In this document: positions 48,298 through 60,800 of the stretch, piece by piece
Position numbering within the stretch: the first letter of the stretch is position 1
How the letters are laid out: every line of letters begins with the position of its first letter
NCBI GenBank assembly: GCA_013399875.1
Contig: VXAZ01001058.1
Span: 175,902 to 239,901, forward strand
Source: Gymnorhina tibicen
Taxonomy: Eukaryota; Chordata; Aves; Passeriformes; Artamidae
DNA length: 64,000 bases
Direction: 5' to 3'
Made by a program: the position numbers and the translations under genes
Notes under the pieces: model-generated
What the model was told of the DNA's origin: nothing
Database searches by the model: none
The model's input: the letters and a program-made list of their open reading frames with translations, nothing else

Positions 48298-51079
48298 TAA
48301 TTAATTCAATTACCATATGCATCAGCTCTTGGAAAATACAGCAGACAAGAACTAGAAAATCAGCTACCTTAACACTGATGTCCCAAGATAAAGATAAGCT
48401 CAAGATTCAGCTACTGATTTCCCATTCTGTTATACCTTTCAAAATAATTCCTAATCAATACTGAAAAGTATCCAAAAATAGATTTTCTGTAACTTTGTGG
48501 CTTGGCTGGATGGAAACTAATAGGAACAAAAGAATAGGTGTATTGGATAAGATTAAACCCATTTATCTTGATGATGACAGGTTAATATCAGCTATTTCAG
48601 AGAATAACTTTAGAAAGCAAACTTTATCAAAGCATGTTAGAAGACAACTGTTTCCTTAGGAAGGAACTCTCTATTTTCCTATCACAGTACATCTGAGGAA
48701 ATGCGGATATAAGACCACACACATTTTCTGTGCTACTGAAATACTTTAGGCAGTACTGACAACCTTTCCTCATTCATGCCATTCATGTCTTGTTCCTTCT
48801 TTTTGCTCTTACTTTTTGATTTTCTTACTTCTATTTTTTGTAGAAGTAACATAAGGACAGTAAATCATGCACTTCCAGAACTGGGCACTGCAATTTGCAA
48901 ACAAAGCTCTGCTTCATCTTCATTATATCTGGGAGCTGTGTGTTTTGTCATTGTAGAGCAAAGGAAAAAAATGAGTCTCAGGATAGTTACAGAATTGTCC
49001 AAAGGCTGATCGTGCCATAAGGAACCACGTTTCCATCTCCTGTTTTGTTTAATAAAGTAACAACAGCACATTTCTGCCTGCGTAATCTCCACAGCACCTT
49101 TTGAAACTAAAATTGTGTATAAAACGCATTTTCAGTACAACACAATATATGTTTGAAGGTGCTGAAGGTGCAAATTGAGGTATCAGGAAGATGAGGCATT
49201 TTGATTTTGAACGAACTGCTGACAGACTGAGTGATCCCCGTCTTGCAGAGGAGATGGTGGCACTGCACAGCCAGCTGTGGGAAGCGCTATTAACCTCGAC
49301 CTTTTAAACAGTGGAAGGCAGTTTAGTAGAGTATTAGTATTTTCCTGATCTCCTGATTCAGCCAGAGATGTAACACAGCTTTGGTGGTGTCTAAATTGAC
49401 TTCTGTAGAAGTCTGCAGTGCTACACAGAGGTCAAAATATGCATCTTAGCAACCCTCAGACTACATGAATAACCATGTTTTTAGTTGTTTTAAGTCTTGA
49501 AATTTGTGCTAAGAATCATCACAACTCTTAATTTGCTGAAGTTACCTCTCCAAAATTATTTTTCTAGAAAGAAGGTGACTTACAGAGAATGCTTCAGACC
49601 TTTGAGTGATGCAAAAATAATATTTTAAGAACACTGCATAAACATGTACATGGGGAATAGATCAAGATTGCTTATAATCTTTTAAGTAGATAATACAAAC
49701 AAAATAAAAGTTCTACAGTTATGAGAGAATTTGGTTTGTAAATTGAGGACTTAAAAAATTCGAGGTCCAGAAAATTAGAAATCTAAGAAACTATTGAAGA
49801 TATTCTGTATTAATTAGCAACAATTGTAATTTTTTGCATTGAAATGAAATGAGATGATCACTGCCTTTGCCTAGTAATGAGAAACAAAACCTAAAAGAAG
49901 TGTGAAATCAATTACTTCTGATTATTGTGTTAAGCATTATGCAATCAGAGGCTGCTTTGCATTCACGGCACATTCAGAATCTCCTGTCTGAATTATCTGA
50001 GCTGTTTCTCCCAACCTTTGTTTCTTTGGAAACTAAAATCTTTGATTGCAATAATACTGCAATTTACTGCAAAATTCTTTTTCATCCTGTGGTATAAATT
50101 GGCAGAATCAATATGTAATAATATTTGGAAGGTCATACATTTGAATTATACTCAAACATATGCATAAGTTACAAATTGCTTTAATCAGAGGTGGGTGATT
50201 CAGATACTGTTTTATTCTTGTCACTTCTTTATTTCTTCATAAATGTGTCCAAGAACATTGAAGCTGTTTTGCCTGAGACAGCCAGATAAACAACATGGAC
50301 AATTTCTCTAGCAAAAATATTGATTCATTCCCCTAAAGTGAATATAGTAATTGGAAGAATGAAATCAGATCGTGGCATCATAAAGCCCTGTACATATTTC
50401 TGTATGTAAGTCAGAATTTTGTTGAATGAGAACTGCATTATTTTGATCTAAAAATAATTTAAAATTTTCTGTTTCCCATCATAGAGTTGACTTCTGAAAA
50501 GTTTGGACTATTTGTAATACTAAATTCCTTCCTAGGAAAACAGATAAACAATCTTGTCCACTTGATTAAAAAAGAAACAAAGCATGACCAAGACCTTTAT
50601 TTGTTGATAAATAACACTTATTTGACTATAAATGCATAATTGTAAATACATAAATGCATTAATAACATAAATGTGTACATAAGTTTTTAAAAAATCAATG
50701 TACACAAATAATAATTGCCTCAATTATTATTGAAATATGAACTATATTTTGCTTTATTTCAGCATTGCGAATATAACAGCTTTGTAAGGAGATGTAATTG
50801 TTGGAGGTATATAAATTGGAGTCGTTTTGAATTAAATGGGAATGGGGTCTTGCACTCCTTACCCTTATATATATTCACCTTATTAGTTAATTTTGCTAGG
50901 ACTGGGAGAAATGCATGTCTGTGTTTGGTGAAATTGTTGTCTCAAGAATAGAGTTAATTAAAATAACACATCATAGGGTTTTATGGTCGATGCACTGTTT
51001 TGCTGAAACTGAAAAGATTTTGCAGACGTCTGTTAAGCTGAATAAAAGTTCTAATAGGTGGAGTATCTCGGGTGCAGAG
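48298..51079. other. non-coding DNA, nothing recognised
   Basis: AT-rich, with frames up to 78 codons and no family match. No repeat is identified. Confidence 0.55.
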
Positions 51080-51480
51080 TGAAAAGCTGGAGAACAGAAC
51101 ACGTTCTCACAGTCTCTAATAAGGCCCCAGTGCTCTCCAAGGGAACTGGGGAAATAGGGTCAGGTTCCTGTTCTGCTTCATTCTCCCGTCGCTTTGCAGA
51201 ACTCTTCTCTTTCGGGGGCACATTAGCAGGGGCAGAACTGACTGACTTCAAAGCAGGGAGGTTGAGACCCCACGTGGGGTGTGGTGCCAGGGCTGCCAGG
51301 CTGAGCTCCTGCTGCCCAAGCCCCCCCGAGTCAGCAGAGCATCAGCCTCACCCAGGAAAAGTTTTCTGCAAACTTTCACTCTTTATGAGATCAGTTCTGC
51401 AGTGGCTCAGCATATTCAAACAGGGTCTGACTGGCACTGCACAGGGGGGAACGGGGAGAATGTGCAGGTATGGAAGAGGA
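51080..51480. other. GC-richer patch with the longest gap-free open frame
   Basis: A stretch of raised GC content. The plus strand is open for 149 codons from the ATG at 51058 to 51507. The translation is rich in S, G, R and C and shows no motif, signal peptide or repeat that I recognise. Another plus-strand frame (51279-51626) overlaps it. The ATG context gggtggagtATGg is neutral. In GC-rich DNA such frames are common, so I do not call a gene. Confidence 0.3.
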
Positions 51481-54238
51481 CAGTTGTGTATCATCACAAA
51501 TACATAATGCTTCACTTTTTTCATAAACTAAAATATCTCTGGTTTCACCTACACCTATTTGAGTGCATTTGGAGCAGTCATAGTTTCTTATGTCAGATTA
51601 AGATCAAATTTCTTAAATATGTCTAATTTTCTTTAGTCTATGTTAATCAAAGCCACTTTTCCCCTCCTTTTCTTAGGGAAATAGCAAGTTCTTTGCAATG
51701 CTTGTTATGCAATAACCATTTCTATGTAGGATGCATTCTTCTTACAGGATGTAGGAATAACAATGTCTAAGATTAATTTGGGCATTTTGGGGTACATGTG
51801 AATCATAAAAAATGAAGTGCATAAGGTTTGATATGTATTCCCCAATATGAAAAATAATATTTCTGAAGTTAGCTACCATAAATCAAGCTGTCATTTTTTA
51901 CTGGCTTGTAGTGCTGCACTTATATTTCACAAACCATAAGTTTATTTCACAAGTTTGTATTAATGCGCTTGGTGAGAGGCTTAGAAAACATGATGGCAAC
52001 TGTTGGCAACAGAGAAGCTGAAGGGTTAGAAAGGACTGGGTTTTAACCCTTGCTCCTGCTTACCTAACTCTTTAATTTCAAAATCTCTTTCCTGTTCACT
52101 CATACACGTCACATGAATGACACACACAGTGCCAACAGTATGACCATGGTTCCTCCAGCATTCTGGTTGTCCAACAATCATCATTTCTCTCTTTTGACTT
52201 GCAAATATTTGCATTCCTCCCCAGAGATGAAATTCAAGTACTCTGGTGTTTATTTCAGCAGCAATTCAAAAAGATTAGAGGTGGCAGCTGGAGAGAAATG
52301 GCATTTGCAAGGATGTGGACATGGCTGCTACAGCAAGGGCAAAGCAAAGCAGTGTCTGGCTAAATCTCTGGCCTCACACTGCCCAGCCTTCCATGACTTC
52401 TGGCACTCAGCAATTCCACAGTGGCTCACTGGGAGTACTGGCAGGATTCTGACTGAGAGAGAATAGGTATATACGTATATATCTGTTACGGAATTCTGAA
52501 ATAGTCTGGGTTTTTTTCCCCTCTCCTCTCCCAGGCAGGTTCAAAACGAAGTAGGAACCAATACAACTGTGAGAGCTTTGTAAAATCAGTCAGCACCGAA
52601 ATGGAGATGAATTTTACACAGGTTTATCTCCTGTTTTCTTGGCTGGTCAGTAGGCAGGCGGTGGAAACCCTTGGATGTTACCGATGTCTCTGTTCCAGAG
52701 CTGTTCTAACGATGGCAGAGCAGGCAGGGTTCCTTTCTCTCAGGAATGGCTGCTGCTTTCAGAGCCTTTACACCCTGATGCACACGGAAGAGTGATCACA
52801 CCCTGCTTGTCCAAAACAGCAGCTGCTGCCTGCAGCTGAAAATGTGCTCCTCAGACAGACAATCTCTTTGCACGGCAATGCAGTCATTGGATACGGAAAA
52901 TATTTTGTAGATGAGCATGAAAAGAGGTTTTGATCTGAAAACCTGAAAGGAAAATATGCATTACAAATAAACACTTCTTTGATTAGCACTCTTTGTGAAA
53001 TATATACATAGAGAAATAGCTCCGAATGTTCAATATTTTATTTCTTCTTGATTTTTCTCTATCTTGTTTTTCCAATTTTGATTCAACAGTCTCAGAGACA
53101 ACCTTCTGTAGAAAGGTGTGGCTCTAAATACCTTTTCTGTTCTGAAATGGTGTACAACAATATGAAAAACTGATTTATTTTTCATCAAGCATCCAGAGTA
53201 AATGACTGTATATATATACATTTTGCAAATTAATTCTCATATCTGAGTGAATCCTTTGCTTAATATCCATTTGGTTCATGCTTTTCCATGCTTTTCAGCA
53301 ACTGTCACACATTATTGTGGTGTTTAGGTTTTGTTCCCAGGCAAGTGAGAAAAAAAAAAGAATTCTGTGCCTCAGTTTCCACAAAGAATTTACCTGTTAA
53401 CATTTATTCATGTGAGCCCACCTCCCAAATTAAGTGGGCTGTTCAGAATGTAAACCAGGATGCATGTTTAGGTGTTTTAAATACTGGTTTTACACCAGAA
53501 GAGTCTGTCTGCAGAGTGGGCTTGATCTTGACTGCCCAGAGTCACTGGAATCATTTCTGTGATTGCACATGAAGTCCAGCTGAGGCTGAAAACTGCGGCA
53601 TGGTCCAGTTGAATGATGGCTTGAGGGGCACAAGGAAGGCAAAACCCTCACTGACACCTCTTGATAATCAATCTGCACAGTAAGAATATTTTTGGCTATT
53701 TCAAGTGGATTTCTTCACAGAGATCAAACATTGCTCATAGATATTCCAGGATCTAAGAGGAAAGCAAAGCTCAATAAATCATTTGCTTATTTACTCAGTG
53801 GAAGTTCAGGCACAAAGCTATGCTCCCTTCATTCTTTTTTTCCTTTTTAATGTTAAACTGCTTGCCAAGTTAGGAACCTATAGAAAATTATTATTGCTCT
53901 TGCTGAGTTTTAATTTTACTTCTGAGAGAGTCCTTGGTGTTGACCTTTAATTTAAAAGAAGCTTTATATTCACTTTCAGCTTCCATGAAGCTTTCTGTTG
54001 AAGGGTTTGGTTTAGCTGTTGAGGAACTTAGTTCATTTTGTTTGTCTTAAAGGTCATATTTTCTTGGATTTTGCCTACGAAACCTTGAGGTTGGAACAGT
54101 TGCATTCAGAAAGGCTACTTACTATGCTGAAATCTAAATACACATTGCAGTAAATTACATGCCGAAATTAACAGTAGCCATGAAAGTCCTTGGATTTGAG
54201 CTGTTGAAAGTCAGAAAAACCAGACTTTATAATTCTTC
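51481..54238. other. non-coding DNA with short palindromes
   Basis: Contains perfect AT-rich palindromes tatatacgtatata (52468-52481) and tgtatatatataca (53207-53220), and a tandem catgcttttc (53277-53296). The 117-codon frame at 52113-52466 is unrecognised. No transposon is identified. Confidence 0.5.
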
Positions 54239-54349
54239 AGGCTTTGAGCAACCTGGTCTAGTGGAAGGTGTCCCTGCCCGTGGCAGGGGGGTTGGAATGA
54301 GATGGGCTTGAAGCTCCCTTCCCACCCAAACCATTCCATGATTCTACTC
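54239..54349 (+). mobile_element. CR1 LINE 3' end, heavily 5'-truncated
   Basis: Starts at gctttgagcaacctggtc and continues through tagtggaaggtgtccctgcc, a cgtggcagggggg stretch and ttggaatgagatgggcttg. It ends at ccttcccacccaaaccattccatgattcta. This is the diagnostic avian CR1 3' untranslated end in plus orientation, finishing in a decayed form of the short terminal repeat (attctatg-like). Only about 110 bases remain, normal for CR1, which is usually severely 5'-truncated. It is among the best-preserved repeats in the window, so it is probably younger than the other CR1 scraps. It is the main proof that the host is a bird. Confidence 0.93.
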
Positions 54350-55019
54350 TGTCACAGAATTACTGTGACAACCACTATAACCACGAGAGTTTAGCCAAAG
54401 AAATTTTAAGTGAAACACACCTGGAGAACCCAAGTGGTGAGGCCTTCATCATTTATGCCACGTGACTTGTACACACACACGGATCAAGACAAAGGTGGAC
54501 CTCACAACTGAGGACAACAGCAGATGTTTAGGGAAGAGTAAATGAAAATCAAGCGTGGAGAATAATTTTCACCTATCAGGCAATACTAAATTAACTTTAT
54601 GTTAACACAAAATGTTCAGGTTTTTCCTACTGTAATTTGAGAATTTCAAAGTTGGAGAATGTTTTTAAATGTGAAATCTGTTAATAGTTCTAGTTAGGAA
54701 ACGGTTTCCACTTAATACTGGACCCAGCACATTCTTATAAAGGTTAAAATACTTCACCAAAATATAAGTTATTTCGTCTCTAGGTGAAATTTGAGCAGAT
54801 GCAGAGTCACTGCCAGTTCTAACAGACAGGAAGCTTTTGTGCACCATCTGTATTTCATCAAGCATGAACAATTCCCATTGAAATCAAAAGGATTTTACCC
54901 CTGGTGTCTTTGGATGTGCTGGGACTTCTGTGATGCCTGTGATCTAAAAATATACTTTTCCTCTGCACAATTGACAAGGTGTTCCGAACAGCTAAGAATT
55001 GGCAGCCATCAGTGTCATT
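54350..55019. other. non-coding DNA, nothing recognised
   Basis: Unique-looking sequence between the CR1 end and the SINE remnant. Small frames of 68 and 82 codons are unrecognised. Confidence 0.55.
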
Positions 55020-55075
55020 TGCCACCGTTTTGTAGGTGAGAAAATTGAGGCACAGAGAGGTTAAGACATCTGATG
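55020..55075 (-). mobile_element. MIR-like SINE remnant (minus orientation)
   Basis: The plus strand reads ttttgtaggtgagaaaattg followed by aggcacagagaggttaag. This is the reverse complement of the MIR segment 'aacctctctgtgcctcag...' running into 'tcatctgtaaaat'. About 37 bases match with few changes; flanking sequence is too diverged to extend. MIR is an ancient amniote SINE, and bird genomes keep only worn copies. The motif is short, so a different old element carrying the same core, or chance, remains possible. Confidence 0.55.
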
Positions 55076-57579
55076 CTGATGTGTGAGAGAGATAATCCAG
55101 AGACGAAATTACTGTTCCTCTGAATGGGAACAGCTACTGATGTCAGCTGAGCTAAGTGTGTCTCTGCAGGCTGTGACCTTGAAGCTCATTTTTGACACTC
55201 TGTAGCCTCTACAAATGATGAAGAAAGAAGAATTCGTTTAATTTCCTGAGTTACAAAAGTAACATGGCTCTTCTTCCTCTACTAGAAAGGACAGAGCTGC
55301 TTTTTGCTATTAGGTAGTAAAAAGAATACTTTCAAAAAAAAGAAACAATGCCACAGATTTGTGGTTTTAAGGGATACAAGGACAATAATAATACTGCACT
55401 TTAACTCCTTTAGAGGATCATCAAGAATAGTGAAATAATCCGACTTTTAAAAAAAATCACAGAATGCATAAGATACCCAGGGAAGACAGACATTCAAACT
55501 GTTAAAGAACCATACTGACAATACTGAAACAAGCAGTGCATATTCCTCTAAACAAACGAATGTAAGAACATGGTCTAATAGTCACAGAAATAAGGTGGAA
55601 ATGAGAAGACCCTGGAACTGAAGACTTTTGAGTTTCTGTCATTGTTCAGTGTTAGACTGGAAAAGAAATATGAGCCATATTTTGGCATGACTTCCCCCTG
55701 TAGGTAGATACACATTTATTTTCAGGTGAGACTCCCCAATGTCTTTGACAGAGGCGAAACTATTAATTTCCATGCCTGAATTCTTTGATGCTTCAGCAGT
55801 TTATTTGACTATAGCTATCATATACACTGAGGTATATTAGATAGCAAAAATATCCATTACTGGAAGGGGTGGCTGTTTCAGTTCCTCTCACCATTTCCAG
55901 CTGAAAGGAAATGCATGCGTAAAACAGTAATGAAATATTTCTGGCCTTTCTCTCCTGTGCTTTATGCTGGAAGCCTTAGGCACACTGACAGATGATGAAG
56001 AACCTCTTTTTGTTGCCCCAAGTCCTTTGTCAATTTTGTTGGCATTCCTCATTGCTGATGGCTGTATTCTTGGTCAGTGATTTTTCCTTCCTCAGACCCT
56101 TTTGAGGTAAATGTAATAGCAGCACCCACAGCTTTTATTTGTAAACAGTGCTCTGCTGTTTTGAATGATGGGTCTGGGCCATCCTGCTGGTAGAAATGTG
56201 AACACTTAGACCTAGACCACAAATGTGCTCAGGTGATGGATTGCAGTTAACAATTCAGGGAGAATTTAAGGCCAAAATGGAATTGTGGCACATGGCTTTA
56301 CCTCCTTTTTCTGTGTCTGTGCATGGAACAGACAGCTGGTGTTCAGACCTACCTCTGCCTAAACTGAGAGGCACAGGAAGTGTTTGCAAAGATACTGCTC
56401 CTGGCTCCACCAAGCTTTGCTGGGAGTTAAAATGCTGTAGAATACTTTTGCCTATAAAGGAGGTATTCATCCAAAGCTGCCAAAAAAACCTGTTGCAAAC
56501 AGGAAGTGAATTTTATTGCAGTGTTGGGGAAAGTATTATTAAACCTGATGTTTTATTACTGATGAAAAACCTCAGGCAGAGAATGCATTAATTTTTCCAG
56601 TTCCTCTATTTTGAGAACAAGATCCATAAATATTGCATAAATCTGTGGTCACTGTTCCTCTCCTAAAGCCATTTCTTTTTTTTTTTCCAAATGTGTCATT
56701 TCTTTAAAGGTTATTAGGATAACATCACAAAAGGAACACTATAGCCTTAGGAAATATAATTGAAATGATTTCTAAATTGTTGTGACCTTGTGACTGCAGT
56801 TTCTGCTGATAGTAGTCACTCTATTTTTCTGAAGATCTTGAGTGAAATATCACTCTCATGCTGTAAAAGAAACCTCAGTTATTTCTAACAATGTGTGGAG
56901 AAATAAGGCACAAGTTTTTTTGAATTCTTCCTAGCACCCCTCAAAGAACTTCTGAATGGTGTTTGGCAGTGGGACGTTCCTGGTGCTCAGCAGGGGCCAT
57001 GGAATTGGGCACTTGGCACTCCCTGGGGGGCTGCAAACCCCTGAACTGAAATTCTCCTTCTGAAAAGGGAGTTAATGCGCAACATTTGTATTGAGATCAT
57101 CGTGCACCTTGGCCTGCAAGTCTCTTCAGTTTTCATGGCTGAACTTCACTTCCTCCCAGGCAAAACTACAATTCATTGCTAAGCACCAAAGTAAACGGTT
57201 TGGCAATCCCTGAAGTGGGTTAATTCTGGGAACTGGATGTGAAAGGTTTTGAAAGTATTCTTGGAGCTGATGTCTTTCTGTCCTCAGAAACGTGCTTTCC
57301 TGCTCCATGCCATTGTTGCCCAAAGCCCAATTTTGAATTTAATTTCTCTCAGTCAGAGCCTTTCTACGGTAATTTTCTGATTGTTGAGTTTGATAAGGCA
57401 AAAATTTTTTATAACTTGGATAAAATTTTCACTGAGCTTTCAGCATTATGACTCAACACTATTCTCCATATAAACATTAGTCAGAACTTGAAATAGAATA
57501 AGATAACTGGTCATTTCTGAAAGTTCTGTTTATGGAATGGATTTTTCTAATAGAAACGGAAAGGTTGCTGTTCAGATTG
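55076..57579. other. non-coding DNA, nothing recognised
   Basis: Includes a 122-codon plus-strand frame (56223-56591) with no recognisable domain, and a T run near 56677-56688. No gene is called. Confidence 0.5.
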
Positions 57580-57800
57580 ATTACTCTTTCGGCAATTAGT
57601 GTGATGGGTATGTGGGGAGGGGTAGTGAATGACAAATATTCATGACAACAAAGTTAATGCCTTGACTGATAAAACATCAGAGTACAGAAGCCATTTTTAA
57701 AAACAATGGATAAGAATCAATACTGCTGACTGTCTGAAAATTTCTCTTGCACAATCCAAGTGATTAATTGCTAATTAATATGTGCTAGAACTCAGCATGG
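57580..57800. promoter_or_regulatory. candidate conserved non-coding element
   Basis: Contains a SOX-type word (aacaatgg near 57703-57710) and a dense homeodomain cluster taattgctaattaa (57765-57778). Repeated caaat/cattag-like words sit in complex, repeat-free sequence. The pattern resembles developmental enhancers but is not proof. Boundaries are arbitrary. Confidence 0.2.
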
Positions 57801-60800
57801 GAACCTCAGGTAAGCACACAGGAATTTATTCTGTGTCCTCATTGCTGTAAGAGTGATTATTTTTCCTATATGACTGTAAAAAAGTGTGTCTCTTTTTCCT
57901 TACATTTTAGAAAAAAATTAAATTATTTTGTTTACCTGTGGGAAGTAACTTGCTGTGCCTTTTTCTCATGATATGCATTGGAATACTTTTCCTTTCCAAT
58001 AAATTCTGATTTACAAGTCATAGTCAGTTTAGGAGAGGTGTTGAGCACAAGGTTTCATAGACAAGATGTTGCACATCATATTTTATTTAGCTCAGTATCA
58101 ATACCTAGGAAGTAAAAAAAAACGATGACAATCTAGTTTAAAATTAATATTTGAAATTCCATTTGGATGTGTCAAAACTTCAGCAAAAAATGACTTAATT
58201 TTTTTGTCTAATGACATTCTATCTATCTTCACCAGGAACTTTGCCTAAACTTGCAGGAATTTTTTCTTACCATGAATTATGTGTATGTTTATAGCTAACA
58301 CTGGTTAGAGTATGTTCAGAAAAACAATGAACAAAACATTTTCAGACTGCTTGGCATTAATTAACTCATTCTCACCTGCACACCTAGGAAATGAGATATC
58401 ACATATAGTTTTTCACTGGGAAATTAAGAATCACACATAATAATAAATAATTTGTCCTTCACAAGCATTTGACAGAGGAGGTACACATCACCTGAAAAAA
58501 GCCTCTGTAACAATTCCTTCACTTCATTTTCAGAACCAATATGTTTTTCATGTTTGATGAAAGAGAATTTATTTATTGCTGGGATGATTTATTGGCCTCT
58601 GGTTATTTCTGCAGTTATTTATTTGAATACAGACTTGAGAATTCAAACAAATACTCGCTGTCCATTACAGATCTATTTTAGAAGGATTTATCGGTATCAC
58701 AAATAATTATAAATTTAATTCTTTTTTTTTTCCAAACTACTGCTTTTGAATGAGTCACATTCCAGACAATCAGCTCAATACCTAATCAAGTGAGTTGTGA
58801 GAGAGTAATTGCTGGAAGCTTTCTGGAAATCAAACCTTTAAAATTTGGGTGTTCAGATGGTTAGAAGCTTTTAAAGCCATGTCCTTTTTCCTTCAGTGGC
58901 TTTGTCTGGAGTTAAACACAGGAGAGTCATTGCAGCATCCACCTCTCAGGCGAGCAGTGATGATTTGTGGGGAAATTAGTACGGGCAAGTTAGGTAAATA
59001 GGGATTTGAAGGAGAAAGGACATTCTTGATATATGGAAAGTGATAAGCCTCAGTAGGGGTAAGGATGGCAATGAATTCCCACAGGGGAGTAAAGACTTAC
59101 TGATTAGGATGCAAATACGTGTAAGAGAATGTCTTAAGTCTGATTTAAATGCCGAGAACAGTTCCCAGGACACGGTCAGGTATCTCAACAAGGCTGTATA
59201 AATGAGATGTCAGCCCAAAAAGAAATTTAATTTGATCTGTCAGAAGTAGCAGCTGGTTAAGGTCTTTTATATACAACACAAAATGATAGACCAGAACAGA
59301 ACCAATTCAGAAAAAACCGGTCCAGGATTCATTGTAGCATTAGTGATATGACAGGGACTAAACATGGAGTATTTAATCGCATGTGAGGTGCTGAGACAAA
59401 GAGTTTCTCATAGTTTCCTCTTTATCAGATACTGTTCCTGTGCCCTTTGTTACGTCCTCTTCATTTTCTGTTCCATGTGCCTTAGAACAGTAGGAGGAGC
59501 AGATTTGTAATTGTTACATAGAGCCAAAACAGATCTATTAAATTAGAATTTTGTAGATAGAAATCTGTAAAATTAAAACTCTATAAATTTCTGTGGAAAT
59601 TGGGTTATTTATATAGCCTATAGAAAGATGGAAATGCAATTAGATAAAGTAAGGAAAACTGTGTGAGGTGACTAATCATGATTGTAGGCTTTATTCTCTA
59701 TCTTATGGAATTAGTGTGACACCATAAAGAGGACTATTAATTTCAGAACATGTTTCTTGGTGCTCTAATTTTACTGCAGGTGAACACATTTGTACCTCTG
59801 GGTGTAAAACAATATGTGAAGTACCAAAATGTTCTGAGACTTCTTATATCTTTTCTTATTGGATGTATTAGGAGCTACTTTATTCAGAAGAGCATTTCTG
59901 TCCTTCTGTGCAGCTCCCAGAAACATGCTGCTCTCCTCAGATGGAGTCTAAGGGAAATGTCACTCCTTGTATTTTAAAGGGTTACATTTGAGCCATGTTT
60001 TGTTCCAAGGATGTTCATTCAATCCAACACCCAGGCAGTAGAGGCACTTTGGCACTTTGCTGGTTTTCGTCTTAAAGCAGCAGAGGAACCTCTCAGGTCC
60101 GAGTGCAGTCTTCCTCCCAGGACTCAAATCTGTCAGATAGAAATTCTGTGTAACAGGAATGAAAAACTGAGACTCAAATAAAAAACATTTCTTGTCTCTG
60201 CAGAGAAACTGCCTTAATAGTGGAGAATTCTTTGTCTTTAAGAGCAGGCTGAAAGTAACCATCTTACTATGCATAGATGTCAAGCTAAATATATATATTT
60301 CCTCAACTTGGAAAATCAATTTGAACCAGTGGAATAATCTGATGCATTTTGTTTATTTAGATTACTAACACATTAGGTTGTAGAAGTTAATTAGACGACA
60401 TTCTTTGGAAGCCAGGTATTAATTAAAAACTTACTAAGTGCAAGAAGGAACCAGGGTTAAATTCAAAATCATGGTGTTTAGTGAACTCTTATTGGTGCCA
60501 CAAGCTGACCAAGGAACTATAATCCATCCATTACTGTATTTGGTTGAACTGCTGATTAATGAAAATGTTGCTTAAGCAGAGAGAAAGATCAAAAGTAAAC
60601 GCTGCCTTTTCCTTTATGTACCAAGACATTGCTGGGCTTTCTTTAACCTATTACCTATCTGAACTACAACGTATTTTATTGAGAGTTTATGCTCAATTGG
60701 GTACAAAAGTTGTAAAACAAGCATAAAATAGAATTGTGTTTTACGCATTAATCTAAACATTTAGTTCTTGTATCATTTCTGTTTAAAAAAAACCAATTTG

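Noticed and set aside
56223..56591. 122-codon plus-strand open frame
   Set aside because: No recognisable motif, and a 71-codon frame is open on the opposite strand; length is within chance for this window size.
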